Shown in pieces: positions 22,181-36,592 of a DNA stretch of 64,000 bases. Within the stretch, counting starts at the first letter, position 1. The number at the start of each line of letters is the position of its first letter. The notes below the pieces were generated by a model. That model made no database searches, was not told the origin of the DNA, and worked only from the letters and a program-made list of their open reading frames with translations. The DNA is from Cacajao melanocephalus. Lineage: Eukaryota > Chordata > Mammalia > Primates > Pitheciidae. The translations under genes were made by a program, and so were the position numbers. The stretch covers positions 1 through 64,000 of the forward strand of contig CAUYLG010005230.1 of the NCBI GenBank assembly GCA_963573385.1. The letters are read 5' to 3'.

Positions 22181-24740
22181 ATTTTAATAATTATAGAATA
22201 TCAACTATGATTTTTTTTCTGTAGAGTTCTAACGATATTCTCCTTTGAACTAACCCACATGATTTTGACTATTGAAATCAATCAGGCTTAAATTATCATC
22301 TAAGTAATTTTAAATATCTCTTCTTAGCCTCCTTTTAGATAACTCTGCTCCATTTTTTTTTTCATTTGTTGATTTAGGTATTTATATCATCTTGTTTGCT
22401 AAGATAGCCCATCATTTTTATACACAAACTCATTATATCACATATGCTTTTGAAAATCCCTCTGAATATTACCCCTCATCTTCATCTCCATGGTATCTAA
22501 CAAAATATCTGCCATTTTCTAGCTTGTTATCCTAATTTTATAGAAAAATGTAGTTTCTCAGAATATGTACTTCCTAAAAGAAAGTGAAATTCATTTGGCA
22601 ATGTTAGAAACCAAAATTGATGTATACATAAAAAAATCTAGCTATTTTCCCTTTTGCTGGGTAAAAACTACTCCCCAAAACATTATAGACATTTGTAACC
22701 TGATATCAACACTAGAGAAAGTATGAACTTAAGCAGTGCTTATTTTTAATGAGTTGTTATTCCTCAATATGGATAACCCAGTGTTATGTAAATCTCTAAA
22801 TACTGCTAAAGTAAAAAGTTTTTATAAAATCCCTAAACTTTAAGTGTATACAATAAGCAATATATGTTTCGTGCAGTTTCTCAATAGAGTTCATATATAG
22901 CATGTGGCCACCCTAGCAGATCTCCTCGGTCTAACGTTTTCCCAACATTTCAGAAATCCTCCCTTCATGCCTCTATTGGCCATCTCATTCATGCATTATG
23001 TTTAAAATTCTCTTTGTGTTTGTAGACTCTCCTTGAGGGTGAGCTACTCTACTAAGCATTTTCAACCACGTGTGACTTTTTCTGGGATGCCATAAGTAAA
23101 ATTTCTTAATTCTCTATTAATGAAATGTGGACAACAATAGCAAGTACACCTCAAAGGCAAGTGGGGCGGAAAATTTGAAACCAAGTCTAGCCCAGAAAAT
23201 TGTGGATATGCTATAATCTTATATTTGGCGTGCATAAATTATCATATATTAGATCTTCACATTTTACATATTCTCACTTTAAATTTTAGACATGTTAAGC
23301 CTTAACCTATTGACATAGACAATACTATAAAGTAACTTCTGAATAATAGGTATATTCAGAATACAGGTTATGTCTTTCAAATACAATATGGTTTCAAATA
23401 TAAAATTGATACAAAATTCGAGTGCTCACCTAGCATAAGTTTAGTCAATGAGATTGTCCTATTTCTTTCTCTACCTCAAATGAAGTAATGGCAATGTGAC
23501 TAGAGAAGTGGAGGAGGTAAGAGAATAACAAAACATAAAAATATTTGAAATTAATAAGGTAGGGTTTGCTCAAAAGCTGCCAAACAAGCTAGAAAATTAC
23601 TATAAAGTTTGCCAGTGGTTCTGAATATATAGAAATTTCTATAGCCTTTCTTCTATGGTGGGTATAAATATAGATCAAAGCATATGTTAAGTTGAACCTT
23701 GAATAATTGCCATTTTGTAGGTCTAAAAGAGTAGAAAAATGATAACTTCACATGATTCAATACAACACTTTATAGAATATTTAGTGGGAAACAATTGAAC
23801 ATATGGCTTATATTTATAATTGGAAATACCAATAAAACCCTTAAACAATCTTTAAAAATGACCAATAGACTTGAGTTTAGAATACCGAATTTAGGAATTA
23901 TATAAAATTATAAGTATTTTAAAAATATGTAACGTTATTCTCTCTAGATATATGCATTTTAAAGGAAATTATTTGAATGATGTTAAATGAGCTAAACATC
24001 ACTTTTTCAGTCTTTGAGATGAAGAAAATATTTCACTTTTGTTCTTCACATGCCAGTATTTTTAGTTCAGTAAACTTATTTAAGGTACTATGATTTTATG
24101 GTTTTAATTAAAGACATAATTAAGCATAAACCGTTAAAATTTGTCCTCGTGAATCTTCCAAAGAGAAAGCTACTTTCAAACAACTGAATGTTCGTATTCC
24201 TCAATATGGGGAACAATGACGATTTGTTCATGTTCTTTGAATTTTGCATGTAACTGAAAGATCGTTACTTGCAGCCTATTCCATTTCTTCTTCACAGTAC
24301 CTTTCCTGTATTTCCCCTTTCTCTTATGCAGTGAAAAGTTCTGATGATTTATATGCATGTCATGGCCTGAGTTTGAATAAGAAGTAACCCTAAAGCAATC
24401 TTCTTCTGTCTGGATGGTATAAGATGTAGGCTGGAAAATGGCAAGATTAAGGAGGTGCTGGCAAATAAATCTAAAATGAAAAGAGAGGCTTGACTCCAAA
24501 GGCTTCGTGCTAAGTCCTGAGAATCAGAATAACAGTTGTTCTGAGTTTTCCAATGATTGTTCCAGAGCTGAGTCTTAGGAATAGAGGTCTATGGGTAAAA
24601 TCTCAGAGAAATGCTTGTTAATCATCAGTAACACAATGATATTGTACCCTGGGATGAATTCAACAAAATATGGCAAAAGTAGCTAAGAGGAATGCTCTGT
24701 ACTTCAAAGAAGAGTGTGCTCTACTTCAGGGCACTGAGCA
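22181..24740. other. Long unassigned AT-rich stretch
   Basis: About 2.5 kb in which I see no repeat family, RNA gene or convincing coding frame. A 107-codon frame on the minus strand (24176-24499) has no motif I know and no exon context. Confidence 0.4.
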
Positions 24741-24744
24741 GTCA

Positions 24745-24990
24745 GTACTGAGACAGGGCATTTTGGGGCTGCAGTGAGGTGGTTGGTTCTATCTCTGACA
24801 CTTATTAGCTGTGTGATGAGCACAGCTTGGCATTTCTAGGCCTCAGTGTCCTCATTGCTAATATGGGAATGGATAATAGTGCCATATTTAGACAGAGGTG
24901 TGAACCTTAAGTTAATTTGCACATACATGACATTAAGAACAGTGCTTGACACATAGTAAACACTAAATAAATTTACGAGTATTTGTTAGT
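24745..24990 (+). mobile_element. MIR SINE, long
   Basis: Sense MIR nearly end to end: 'CTATCTCTGACACTTATTAGCTGTGTGATGAGC', 'GGCCTCAGTGTCCTCATTGC', 'GAACAGTGCTTGACACATAGTAAACACTAAATAAATTT'. The best preserved MIR in the window. Confidence 0.9.
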
Positions 24991-25370
24991 ATGTACATTC
25001 AGCCTTTAGGCTTTCGGGTTACAGAAGAAATGAGCAGGATTTTTCTCAGAAAGAGCGATTAGAGTTATCATTACGTGTTTCACAGTGCAATCACAGGCCT
25101 CAAAAGACTGAGAAACTGGCAATGATAAATTCAGTCAAGGCTGTAAGAAACCAGTAGAAAAATAGTGCATTTTACTCAGTCATTGAGATGGATGTCTTCA
25201 ATGCATACACAAGACAGTTCATTGTTATTTTCTAAAAATCATTTGTGAATTAGAGTTTGGGAGCAGCATGGGTGTTGTTAATTTAAATGGGCTGCAGACC
25301 CGGCACTTTACCTGTCAGAAGCAGAGAGATACCATACTGTGTCTCTTGATGCAGTCCAGACATTGTTAAA
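24991..25370. other. Unassigned sequence
   Basis: Nothing recognised. Confidence 0.4.
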
Positions 25371-25374
25371 CACT

Positions 25375-25570
25375 TGGTCTTGTGTTTGAAACTCAGATTT
25401 ACTGCTTCCTATTATGTAATCATGAGTAACCTAAATAACCTTCCTTATTCTACTCTCTGGACTTAGTTCCCTCATCAGAAAAATGGGTAAAAAGCATGAT
25501 AATTTATCTATAAAAATTATTGTGAGCTTCAAATGAGTAAATAAATTCCAAGTAATTATCATAGTTACAG
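25375..25570 (+). mobile_element. MIR SINE
   Basis: 'GTTTGAAACTCAGATTTACTGC', 'TAATCATGAGTAACC', 'TTCCCTCATCAGAAAAATGGG' and a MIR-like 3' part. Confidence 0.7.
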
Positions 25571-25784
25571 AGGCTATTATTGATCATTTCAATAATGAAT
25601 GCTGCTTCCTTAATGATGATAATTATAATAAAGATGATGATGAAAGATAATTATATCACACTGGAGCAGCCTTGGAAACATAGCTATTATTGATAAGAAC
25701 CCCTCTTTTAAATGATATTGTGCAGCTATAATATTACGTCCCAAGTCACTGGGCTAGATAAATTGAAGATACATTATAGGCAAG

Positions 25785-26645
25785 GAATTCATGACTAAAA
25801 CATCAAAAGCATTGGCAACAAAAGCCAAAATAGACAAATGGAATCTAATTAAACTTAAGAGCCTCTTCACAGCCGAAGAAAGAAGCATTAGAGTGAACCC
25901 GCAACCAACAGAATGGGAAAACATTTTTGTAAGCTACCCAACTGACAAAGAGCTAATATCCAGAATCTATAAAGAACTAAAACAAATTTACAAGAAAAAA
26001 ACAAACAATCCCATCAAAAAGTGGGTGAAGGATACGAACAGACACTTTTCAAAAGAAGGTATTTATGTGGCCAACAAACATGAAAAAATGCTCATCATCA
26101 CTGGTCATTAGAGAAATGCAAACCAAAACCACATTGAGATACCATTTCACGACAGTTAGAATGGTGATCATTAAAAAATCTGGACACAACAGGTGCTGGA
26201 GAGGATGTGGAGAAAAAGGAATGCTTTTACACCGTTGGTGGGAGTATAAATTAGTTCAACCATTGTGGAAGACAGTGTGGCGATTCCTCAAGGATCTAGA
26301 AATAGAAATACCATTTGACCCAGCAATCTCATTACTGGATATATACCCAAAGGATTATAAATTGTTCTATTATAAAGACACATGCACACATATGTTCATT
26401 GCAGCACTGTTTACACTAGTAAAGACCTGGACCAACCCAAATGCCCATCAATGATAGACTGGACAAGGAAAATGTGGCACACATACACCATGAAATGCTA
26501 TGCAGCCATAAAAAAGGATGTATTCATGTCCTTTGCAGGAACATGGATGAAAAACCATCATTCTCAGCAAACTGACACAAGAACAGAAAATCAAACACCA
26601 CACGTTCTCACTCATAGGTGGGTGTTGAACAATAAGAACACGTAG
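25785..26645 (+). pseudogene. L1 ORF2 C-terminal remnant, frameshifted
   Basis: Three consecutive frames together cover the ORF2 C terminus. The first (25791-26111) starts after the reverse-transcriptase domain. The second (26065-26454) carries the cysteine-containing segment CWRGCGEKG. The third (26382-26645) carries the terminal 'MIDW' and 'GTWM' motifs. Two frameshifts separate them. In intact L1s this region belongs to the endonuclease/reverse-transcriptase protein; here it is non-functional. Confidence 0.9.
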
Positions 26646-26683
26646 ACACAGGGAGGGGAACATCACACACTGGGGTCTGTTGA

Positions 26684-26730
26684 GGGGTGGGGGATTAGGG
26701 GAAGGATAGCAGGGGGTGGGGAAACTGGGG
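26684..26730 (+). other. G-run tract in L1 3' UTR (G-quadruplex-like)
   Basis: Five or more runs of four or more G within 47 bases (GGGG at 26684, 26690 region, 26698, 26712, 26717 and 26727). A polypurine, G-rich tract is a known feature of primate L1 3' UTRs. Confidence 0.75.
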
Positions 26731-26884
26731 AGAGATAACATTGGGAGAAATACCTAAAGTACGTGATGGGGGGATGGAGACAGCAAACCACCATGGCATG
26801 TGTATACCTATGTCACAATCCTGCAAGATCTGCACATGTACCCCAGAACTTAAAGTATAATAAAAAATAATAAAATAAAAATTT

Positions 26885-27395
26885 TAAAGCAGTATCAATC
26901 ATTCAGGAGCCCCCAAAGAATAGAGGAGGCTAACATGCAGTACATGTCAGAATGTGATTAATTCCAGGAAAAATACAATGAAAGTGTCTTGTGAGCATGG
27001 GAAGAAGCAAAGATGAGTTTCTATGAAATGAACTCTAAAGACGGAAGGAAGTTGTGCATTTAAGGGTGATTAGGACTCTCCCAGGTAGTGACAGTATCTG
27101 GCTGAAGCTGAGATTTTGAGAGGTTCAAAATCATATGCTCCAGGTTTCTCAAACTGTTGCCTTTTCTTATCCAAAACTGGATTACAAGATAAAACACAGA
27201 ATGCACAGTTAAATCAAAATCTTAAATAAATAATTTTTTCATATAAACATATCCCAGTGATTGTGTGAGACATATACTTCCCCCAAAAATATAATAAAAA
27301 TTAAACAAAATCTTTAAATCAAATATAAATAGGACTTTATATTTTTATTTACTCTATATGGAAACCATAAGCAATTACAGCATAGAGAGAAAGAA
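26885..27395. other. Mostly unassigned; possible old repeat at 27160-27290
   Basis: 'ATTACAAGATAAAACACAGAATGCACAGTTAAATCAAAATC' followed by 'AATAATTTTTTCATATAAACATATCCC' resembles a common mammalian interspersed repeat ('GGATGCCCAGTTAAAT' type) whose family I cannot name securely. Nothing else is recognised. Confidence 0.35.
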
Positions 27396-27399
27396 CACT

Positions 27400-29260
<1,861 letters not shown>

Positions 29261-29264
29261 GAAT

Positions 29265-29369
29265 GAATGGTGGTTCGCAGTGAGAAATTGCGACCAGGAC
29301 TGTGTGGCCCATAATGCCTAAAATATTTACTATGTGTGCTTCTACAGAAAAACGGTTTGCAACTCCTGC
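29265..29369 (+). mobile_element. hAT-type (Charlie-like) DNA transposon 3' end
   Basis: 'AATTGCGACCAGGACTGTGTGGCCC', 'GCCTAAAATATTTACTATG' and 'ACAGAAAAACGGTTTGCAACTCCTG' follow the terminal ~100 bases of a common hAT element whose end reads GTTTGCCGACCCCTG. Only this end remains. Confidence 0.65.
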
Positions 29370-29371
29370 AC

Positions 29372-29995
29372 TAAGCATTGAATTAATGCTGTTTTATGAT
29401 AAGTGCAAATATCAATGTATCTTTTGGTATTATCACTTTTCTGTCTTTCGGGTATTATCAGAAATGTTGAGATGATGGATGGAGGAAAGAGAATGATACA
29501 AAAAAAAAGCCAACAAAATTACTTTTATATTGTTAAATCTTGATTTAGTTGTGTGATAGACAAGACGAACCCTCCTGGCTTGGGGAATTGAGATAGCAGA
29601 GAATTTCTCCTGGATATTCCAAAGAGTAGTTTGTCTTGATATTGGTAACCAGAGCTAGGGTAGAACTTGGTAATTTCTAATTAAGTTGACTCCATGCATT
29701 ATAGGAAGAGAGGAGAGAGATTTGGCTTTCCAGGCCATTTAGTGCTATCTTCATTTTTTACTCATTCTTGTTGAGTCACCCTCAAGTTTGTGCATGGGTG
29801 ATTGTATTCTCTCATCATTTACAATCCATTACCAAATGACTCCCTGATGCTACCGAAACATTCCACAGTAATTATGCAGATGATTATTTGCCACAGCTAG
29901 CAAACATAGGAGAATTAACATTTGCTTTCAAAATAGTAGTAACTGTGGGATCAGTTAAGTAAAATATCTGAAGTACATTTGTTACATAACAGGTA
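29372..29995. other. Unassigned sequence
   Basis: Nothing recognised. Confidence 0.4.
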
Positions 29996-29999
29996 ATGC

Positions 30000-30205
30000 T
30001 CAAAATGCTTTTGAATTATTTCATTTGATTTTTATGTCTTTGAGCAATATTCTCTCTTACTCTTATGGAAAACTTTAAGTGGCATTGCAATCCTTCACTA
30101 ATGAAGAGGAAATTGAGTCATAGTTCTAAAGCCATACAACTAGCAGGTGATGTGGCCTGGATTCCGAAACAAGTCCTCTGACTCTAGAAACCGAGCTCTC
30201 CACCA
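30000..30205 (-). mobile_element. MIR SINE
   Basis: Antisense MIR on the plus strand: 'AATGAAGAGGAAATTGAGTCATAG', 'AAAGCCATACAACTAGCAGGTGATG', 'CTGGATTCCGAAAC', 'CCTCTGACTCTAGAAACC'. Core and tRNA-related parts both present. Confidence 0.85.
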
Positions 30206-31390
30206 GCCTGATTATATTTATGTTCCTGGACATAACCTAGACTTAAGATATATAGTTTGATGGGGAATATGCTAGCAAAATTTGCAAACCTTTGTAATAT
30301 TTTTATTGGCAAATGAGTAGTCCCTCCTCCTCCTCCTCTTTCTCTTTCGTTTTTAATGCTCTCACTAGAAAACAAGTGAAGAGACAATAGGAAAAAGCTG
30401 AAGAAAAACCTAGACTTGGAAGTTGTGTGTCGATGGATTCTAGAAAGCCTATCCTCAACCTTGTACTGAGGAGCATGGATCAAGTCTGGAAGGGATTATC
30501 ATAAGGAAGGTCTACCACACTCTCAGGAGGAATCACCAGTCGCAGAGCTCATTGGTGCTTAAACCTGGATATGCTGTTGAGGTCCTAGGAAAAGCATAAT
30601 GACCTCACTGAACAATGGATTGAAAGGATGCTTAGGGTCCCTATTTGAGAGAATTCAACCCTGAATCATGTTTCCATCATACAATGTACCTAACAGTGAG
30701 ATAACTTATATTTTTCCCTGGGATATTAGCCATGTTTTAAAGGCAAATAAGTTATCCTTCCTCAACTTCCCATTAGAATGAATACATCTCCATCTCCACG
30801 TAAAGGCACATTTCTGCTCAAAGATGAAAGGGGAAGCATTGCCATGCTTTTACAAACTGACATCTGGATATTCCCTTGCTCCTTCTTTGTACAGATCACT
30901 ACAAATGACTTTAAAGTCTACAAATTTAATCTAAGTGAAAAGTGCCACTTTCATTCCCCCAAAGAATTCAAGTGTCTTTATTGTAATAGCTTCATACTCA
31001 TTCTGCTACCCAGTGATGTCACATAAATATCCAAAACAATGAATTATTTTTACTCTGCATGAGCTGCTTGGTTTACTTTTGTAGGCATTGGGCACAGTGG
31101 TTTCCCTTTAGATGCTGGCCTGAAATCAGCTCATTTCTTCTAATATCCTTCTACAAAGTCCAGTATTTAATGCTTCCAGGAGAATCCATTCCATTCCCAT
31201 ACTTGTAATTTTCCTTGGATGTTTTCTTTCCTTCACTCTGTAGCCAGAATTTTCTTTATTAACATTTTTATGCCTAAATCAACTTTTTGGGGGGGATGAG
31301 ATTTAATACATGTAGTATCTTTTTCAATCTTAATTTGAGATTGATCTGTATTCCATGACATTCATCTAATTTAGACTGAATTAATGTTTT
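30206..31390. other. Unassigned sequence
   Basis: About 1.2 kb without a recognised family. A short (CCT)n run sits at 30326-30341. Confidence 0.4.
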
Positions 31391-31394
31391 AACA

Positions 31395-33254
31395 AATTTA
31401 TGTGATAGTGCAAATACAAACACAATCCAGTTTTAGAAAAATTTCATTATTTGCAAACGTTTCTCATGCTCTTAATCCCCACTGTGACCTTTGGGCCCAG
31501 ACAACCACTAATATGCTTTCTGATAGGTTTCTGATTTTTCAAAAACATGCATAAATAAAATCTTACACCAAGCATGCATTTTTGTGTCTGACTTCTTTCA
31601 CTTATCATGATGTTTGTGAGATTCACTCCTGCTGCTGCATGCACTAATATAGTAGTTTGTTCCTTTTGTTGTTCCTTTATTGCTCAGTAGTATTGCATTG
31701 CATGACTATAATACATTCTGTTAAACCAATTCAGGTTTTGCTATTATGAATAATTCCACTGTAGATAATGGCACACAAGTGTTACTGTGGGCCTTTTTTT
31801 TTTTTTTTCATTTCTCTTAGGTAAAAAGTTACTAGTAGAATATCTGACTTAACATGAGGTGTCTACAATATTTTAAAGACATAGAAATTTTTTTTTCCAA
31901 AGTGGCTGTACAACTTTTAATTTAAAATGTCTCTAGAAATGCATGAGGGTTCTTCATATTTTTAGCATTCTAGTAGTAGGCATTTAGTGGTATGTTTTTG
32001 GCAGTTTTTGTATTCAATTATTTAATAACTAATGGTGTTAAGCATTTTTTTCATGTGCTTACTTGGTATTTGATTTGTACATTTTCTTTTGTGGAGTGTT
32101 TATTTAAGTTGCTTGCTTGTTTTGTAATTTTTATCTTATTCTTCAGTTGTAATCGTATTTTACATATTCTGAATACAAATTCTTTATCAATATATGTTTG
32201 CAAATGTATTCCTCAAGTCTATGGCTTTCATTTTAATTTTCCTGTAGTGTTTTTAGAGAAGAAAATGATTCTAATTTTAATAAAGTCAGTTTATCAATGC
32301 TTATTTTAATGGTTTATGCTTTTATATTTCACTTAAAAATATTTTGCCTAACCCAATGTTAAAAAGATTTTCTCCTATGTTTCTTTCGGACATTTTGTGG
32401 TTTTAAATTTACTTTTTGGTTTACTTTTAAGCCTATGACTTACTGCTAATTTGGGTAATATACTGTAAATTCAGGGTGAAAGTTCATTATTTTACAAACA
32501 TATATACAATTGTTTCAAAATTGTTTGTAGAGAAAACTGTCATTTTTTAAATTGAATTGCCATGACATTTTTGTTGAACATCAGTAGTCATATGTGTGAG
32601 TTTATTTCTGGTTTATTTCATGTTAATGTAAATAATAGACCAAGTTGTTTACTGCAACTTCATAGTAGACTTCGAAGTAGACATAGTTCACAAAAGTTCC
32701 ACAATTTTTTAAAACAGTTTTGGCTATTCTGGACCATTTGCATTTCTTTGCAACTTTTAGAATATATTTGTCAATTAAAAAAAATCTGCTGGGATTTTCT
32801 TTGGGATTGAATCTATACATTATTTGCATTATAATTTCCATCTTAATAACATGTCTTGCAATCTAAGAACATGAAAATCTACTTGTTAATTTTTCTTTGC
32901 AATGTTTTGTAATTGTATTCTCATAATCTTTGGATGATATTATGAAGGTCCTTAAACTTCACTTTTGGAATGTTTTTTATAGGTATATAGAAAACAATTA
33001 ATTTTTGTATACATGGCGATGTTGTTTGTAAACCAAACAATTTTACTTCTTCACCAATCCATATGTATGAATTTATTTTTCTTGTCTCATTCCACTGGCT
33101 AGGACCTCTAGTATTAGGCTGAATAGAAGTCATAGAAATTGATATTTTGATGGACATTTTGCCTTCTTAATAATCTTAGGTAGAAAGCATTCATTCTATT
33201 ACCATTTAGAATGAGGCCATTTCAAATTTTTTCATAGATGACCATTGTCAGTTT
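31395..33254 (-). mobile_element. Long old LINE-1, antisense, left part (3' UTR and ORF2)
   Basis: On the plus strand the complement of an old mammalian L1 3' end is read in order: 'CAACCACTAATATGCTTTCTG' near 31501, 'TGTCTGACTTCTTTCACTTATCATGATG' near 31585, 'TGCTATTATGAATAATTCC' near 31740, 'TTTCCAAAGTGGCTGTAC' near 31895, then ORF2 complement through 33254. Stops occur in every frame. The element is interrupted by an Alu and continues beyond it. Total span is close to 2.8 kb, the longest L1 in the window. Confidence 0.85.
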
Positions 33255-33570
33255 GTCTTCCATGTATATATTTTTTGAGACAGAGTCTCGCACTGCTGCC
33301 CAGGCTGGAGTGCAGTGGTGCCATCTTGGCTCACTGCAACTTCTGCCTCCTGGGCTCAAGCAATTCTCCAGCCTCAGCCTCCTGAGTATCTGGGATACAG
33401 GCATGCACCAACACGCACAGCTAATTTTTGTATTTTTAGTAGACATGGGGTTTCACCATGTTGGTGAAGCTAGTCTCGAACTTCTGACCTTGTGATCTGC
33501 CCACCTCGGCCTCCCAAAGTGCTGGGATTACAGATGTGAGCCACCATGCCTGGCCTGCCTTCCATTCTTA
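33255..33570 (-). mobile_element. Full-length Alu inserted in the antisense L1
   Basis: Alu body about 33271-33555 in antisense with all landmarks (GAGACAGAGTCTCGC, GGCTGGAGTGCAGTGG, CATGCCTGGCC). An imperfect target duplication flanks it (GTCTTCCATGTAT at 33255 and GCCTTCCATTCTTA at 33556), and L1 sequence continues on both sides. Confidence 0.93.
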
Positions 33571-34235
33571 TTCCACCTAGGGTTATCATGTATGTGCACT
33601 AGATTTTGGCAATTTTTTTAATCTACTGACATACTAATATAGATTGAACTTCTATTTTATTTACTCAGTAATTTATGTTGATTTTCAGGTTTTAGAGCAG
33701 TCTTTCATTGCAGAGATAAACCCTCTTTGGCCTTAATATATTATTCTTTCTAATATATTGCTCTTCTACAATATATTTTTAAAATTTAAAATATACTGTT
33801 ATGCTACTAAAGAACATTCTCTGTAGTTTTAAAATAAAACTTTATTAATAAAATACCTTGAGATATGTTCCCTGTTGTTGCATTGTATAAAATTGTGCAG
33901 GATTGTTATTATTTCTTCCTTTAATGTTCAATATAATTCCGGAGGTCATTATTTAAATTTTTTTATTAGAATATGTTTAATGAGTAAATCATTTTTTTTT
34001 TACTTAGTAAAAGTTTGTTGAGATGGAGCATTATTCATTTCTGACCCTATGTTTATTCAACTCATCTAAGAGGTCTAAAAAGTTTGGCAGAATGTTGAGT
34101 ATAATATTGCTATATAACCCTTTTACTTGGTTTAGTATGTGTAATGATATCCCCCTCTTTCATTCTGAGTATTAGCAATATGTATCTTATTTCATTTTGT
34201 CCTGATCCGTCTGGCTAACTGAGACTGTATCCTTA
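33571..34235 (-). mobile_element. Long old LINE-1, antisense, right part (reverse-transcriptase region)
   Basis: Continues the L1 complement: 'GTTTATTCAACTCATCTAAGAGG', 'GTTGAGTATAATATTGCTATA' and the segment near 34190-34225 'TTTTGTCCTGATCCGTCTGGCTAACTGAG', which corresponds to the reverse-transcriptase part of ORF2. The L1 stops near 34235, so its 5' half is missing. Confidence 0.75.
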
Positions 34236-35935
34236 GGTCAGTGAAACTGGAGGTTGTGTCACTTGTTCTGAACTAGGTTTGCCTTTTATCCAGAGAATCT
34301 GTGGGTTTTCACTGCCAGCCTTTTCTAGGACCACATGCTTCAGTAAAGCTGTGATTTTATCATCAAAGCTGCAGAGATGGGAGCACTCGTAGCCTAGAAG
34401 CTACCAACTTCCTGCCATTCTTACCTGGTTCAAAAGCAGCTTTTCAAGAGTAAATTTTACCAGTTGATTATCTGCTGTTGATCAGTTCCTAATTCCTATA
34501 ATGGTTGATTTTTAAAAAAATATATAATTTTACATGTATTTGCTGTGGAGGGAAATTGTCCAATCTCTTCATGTCTCCATTGATCAAACCTAGTTTTCTG
34601 TAATATAGTTTAAGAGTAATAATAATATCTTTAAAATACATATTAACTCTGTCTATAACATTCATTAAGCATGTAATAAGAGGATCCGAGGAAGGCATGC
34701 AACTCTGTCTGCTCTTTTGTGAAACAGAATTCCAGCGGTGACAGTAGACATGTGGCCTTGAGGCATCATTCTAAGGAATTCTATGCCTAGACTTCTTGTG
34801 GAAGATAAAACTGGCATTAGTGATCCATACAAGACATTCTAAATGTTCTGATCCTGTCCCTTTCTCTCTGTATTATAGCTTTCTTGCCGAGGCAGAATCA
34901 TTAAACCTGTTTTCAATTTATTAATTTCAGACTTAGGATCTGAGTTTCAGTTTGCTGCAGAGTCCTTGAGAAGGCTCAGATAGACACTGCATTTTTTTTT
35001 TTTCAGCACAGTTGTCCATTAAGAGTGACCACATAACTAAGTTTAAAACAAAGGTTAATGGGAAAAAGTAAGATTCACTACTTCAAGTAAATTCTCTTAG
35101 AAGCAAATACATTTGCTACAGACCCACTCTTTCCCTCTCCTCTTGTGTGGAAAGTGGAGCTGCTTGGAAAAGCTGTCTTAGATCCAGAAAAGAAAGCCAC
35201 ATATTGAGGTTGGCAGAGCTTCCCTGTCAGACTGGGTCCCTGGATAACCTCATGTAACAGAATTTTCTTTTTCCTAAACTGTACCATAAGAAAAATTCAA
35301 TTTCAGGAATGATTTGAAAGAGTCACATAGCCAATACTCTTATGAATAAATTCACCCAATGCCACATCCCTACACACCACTACACATACATGCAACAAAT
35401 ATTGTAAGCTCCTATGAAGCAGGCACTACATTTTCTATTCCTGTCGTCATTACCAAAAGGTAGGAAAGTAAGCTAAGATTATTGTGCACAACAGTAACTT
35501 AGGAATAGTAGCTGTCAGATGATTTAAGGCCGAGTTAAGCAACCTTGGGGGATCTGTGCACATAGAGAAAAGTGTGAATGGTGCCTCTGGAATTGTACAG
35601 TGCAGCAGATCTGATTGGTGTCATCTCATCAGCAAAGAAAATGCTATTTCAGGGAAAGACAACCATGACAGATTGTACAGAGTTAAGAACTCACTGTTAC
35701 AGGTTGCTTTCACATATGTAATCTAAAACTCCAATTGCAGAGATTTTGGTTCCCTATTCTTAGCCCTTCATGCTAAATGAGATTGCTAACCACTTCTCAA
35801 GACACCTAAAGAAATAGTAAAACAAAATTTGAAAAAAAAATTTTAAAAAAGGAATGTTTAAATTTATATGTTTTAAAAAGAATTTCAATTACATTAGTTC
35901 TCAATTATTTTAAATTGCATTGTTCATTATTTTTA
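34236..35935. other. Unassigned sequence
   Basis: About 1.7 kb in which I recognise no family. 35390-35420 has a weak MIR/L2-like end ('GAAGCAGGCACTACA'). Confidence 0.4.
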
Positions 35936-35939
35936 TTCA

Positions 35940-36275
35940 ACAAAGATTCAGAAACTGGATAATATATATCATAAAATGTGGAAGTTTTTCTGGCACCATA
36001 CGATGAACAAGGAGCTCTCGTTATGAAGTGGAGATAAATACAAACATAATATAATGGGATCGAGGGTATAAAAGTTGAATTTACAATGTGCTATGAGAAT
36101 TTAAAAAATGAGAAAAAGACTTAAATTTTACTCTGATGATAAAAGGAAAGCCTTACAAACAAAATAAGAGTTGAGATAGAAGGTAAATAAATTATGTGAT
36201 TTCTGATTAAGACACATGGAAAGATGAAAACTTTAGGAAGAAAGGACAAGGTTCAGAATGGCAAGATGTGCAAAA
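35940..36275 (-). mobile_element. L2-type LINE fragment, antisense
   Basis: 'GGCACCATACGATGAACAAGG', 'GGAGATAAATACAAACATAATATAATGGG', 'TGTGCTATGAGAATTTAA' and 'GGCAAGATGTGCAAA' follow the antisense L2 3' region in order. High divergence. Confidence 0.45.
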
Positions 36276-36278
36276 AAA

Positions 36279-36284
36279 ATATAG

Positions 36285-36320
<36 letters not shown>
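36279..36320. repeat. (TA)n microsatellite
   Basis: About 40 bases of alternating TA with one TG interruption. Confidence 0.96.
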
Positions 36321-36364
36321 CTTTGCTCAAAGAATGATACACTATTTAGTAGGATAAGTTATTG

Positions 36365-36592
36365 GGAACCAGACTGTATGTGTTTTAATCATAGCTTTAC
36401 CACTTAATATTTGCATGATTTTGAGCAAGTTGTTTAATACTGAATTCTCTTCATGTTTTACTTTCCTCATCTTTAAAATGGAATTAATAATATCATGTAT
36501 TGCATAGGGTTTATGAGGATTAAGTGAATACCCATATTTAATGCATATAGATTGATGCCTGACCTTTTCTATAGTAAGTATTATTCTTTTTA
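36365..36592 (+). mobile_element. MIR SINE
   Basis: Sense MIR: 'CAGACTGTATGTGTTTTAATC', 'TTTGAGCAAGTTGTTTAATACTG', 'CCTCATCTTTAAAATGGAATTAATAATA', 'TTTATGAGGATTAAGTGAATA'. Nearly full length. Confidence 0.88.

Larger units (their letters stand above)
25775..26880 (+). mobile_element. Primate L1 (L1P-type) 3' end, 5'-truncated
   Basis: About 1.1 kb of well-preserved L1: the C-terminal part of ORF2 to about 26645, the G-rich 3' UTR tract (26660-26740), the conserved end 'CACATGTACCCCAGAACTTAAAGTATAATAA' features at 26832-26862 and an A-rich tail. The 5' truncation is the usual outcome of target-primed reverse transcription. Divergence is low relative to the other L1s, so it is a primate-age copy. 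No clear target duplication was found. Confidence 0.95.

Noticed and set aside
24176..24499. 107-codon minus-strand frame with a lysine-rich middle
   Set aside because: No recognisable domain, no splice or promoter context, and a length expected by chance in 64 kb of both strands. Kept only as unassigned sequence.
25791..26645. Possible gene with reverse-transcriptase-like C terminus
   Set aside because: It is the frameshifted ORF2 end of a truncated L1, not an independent gene.
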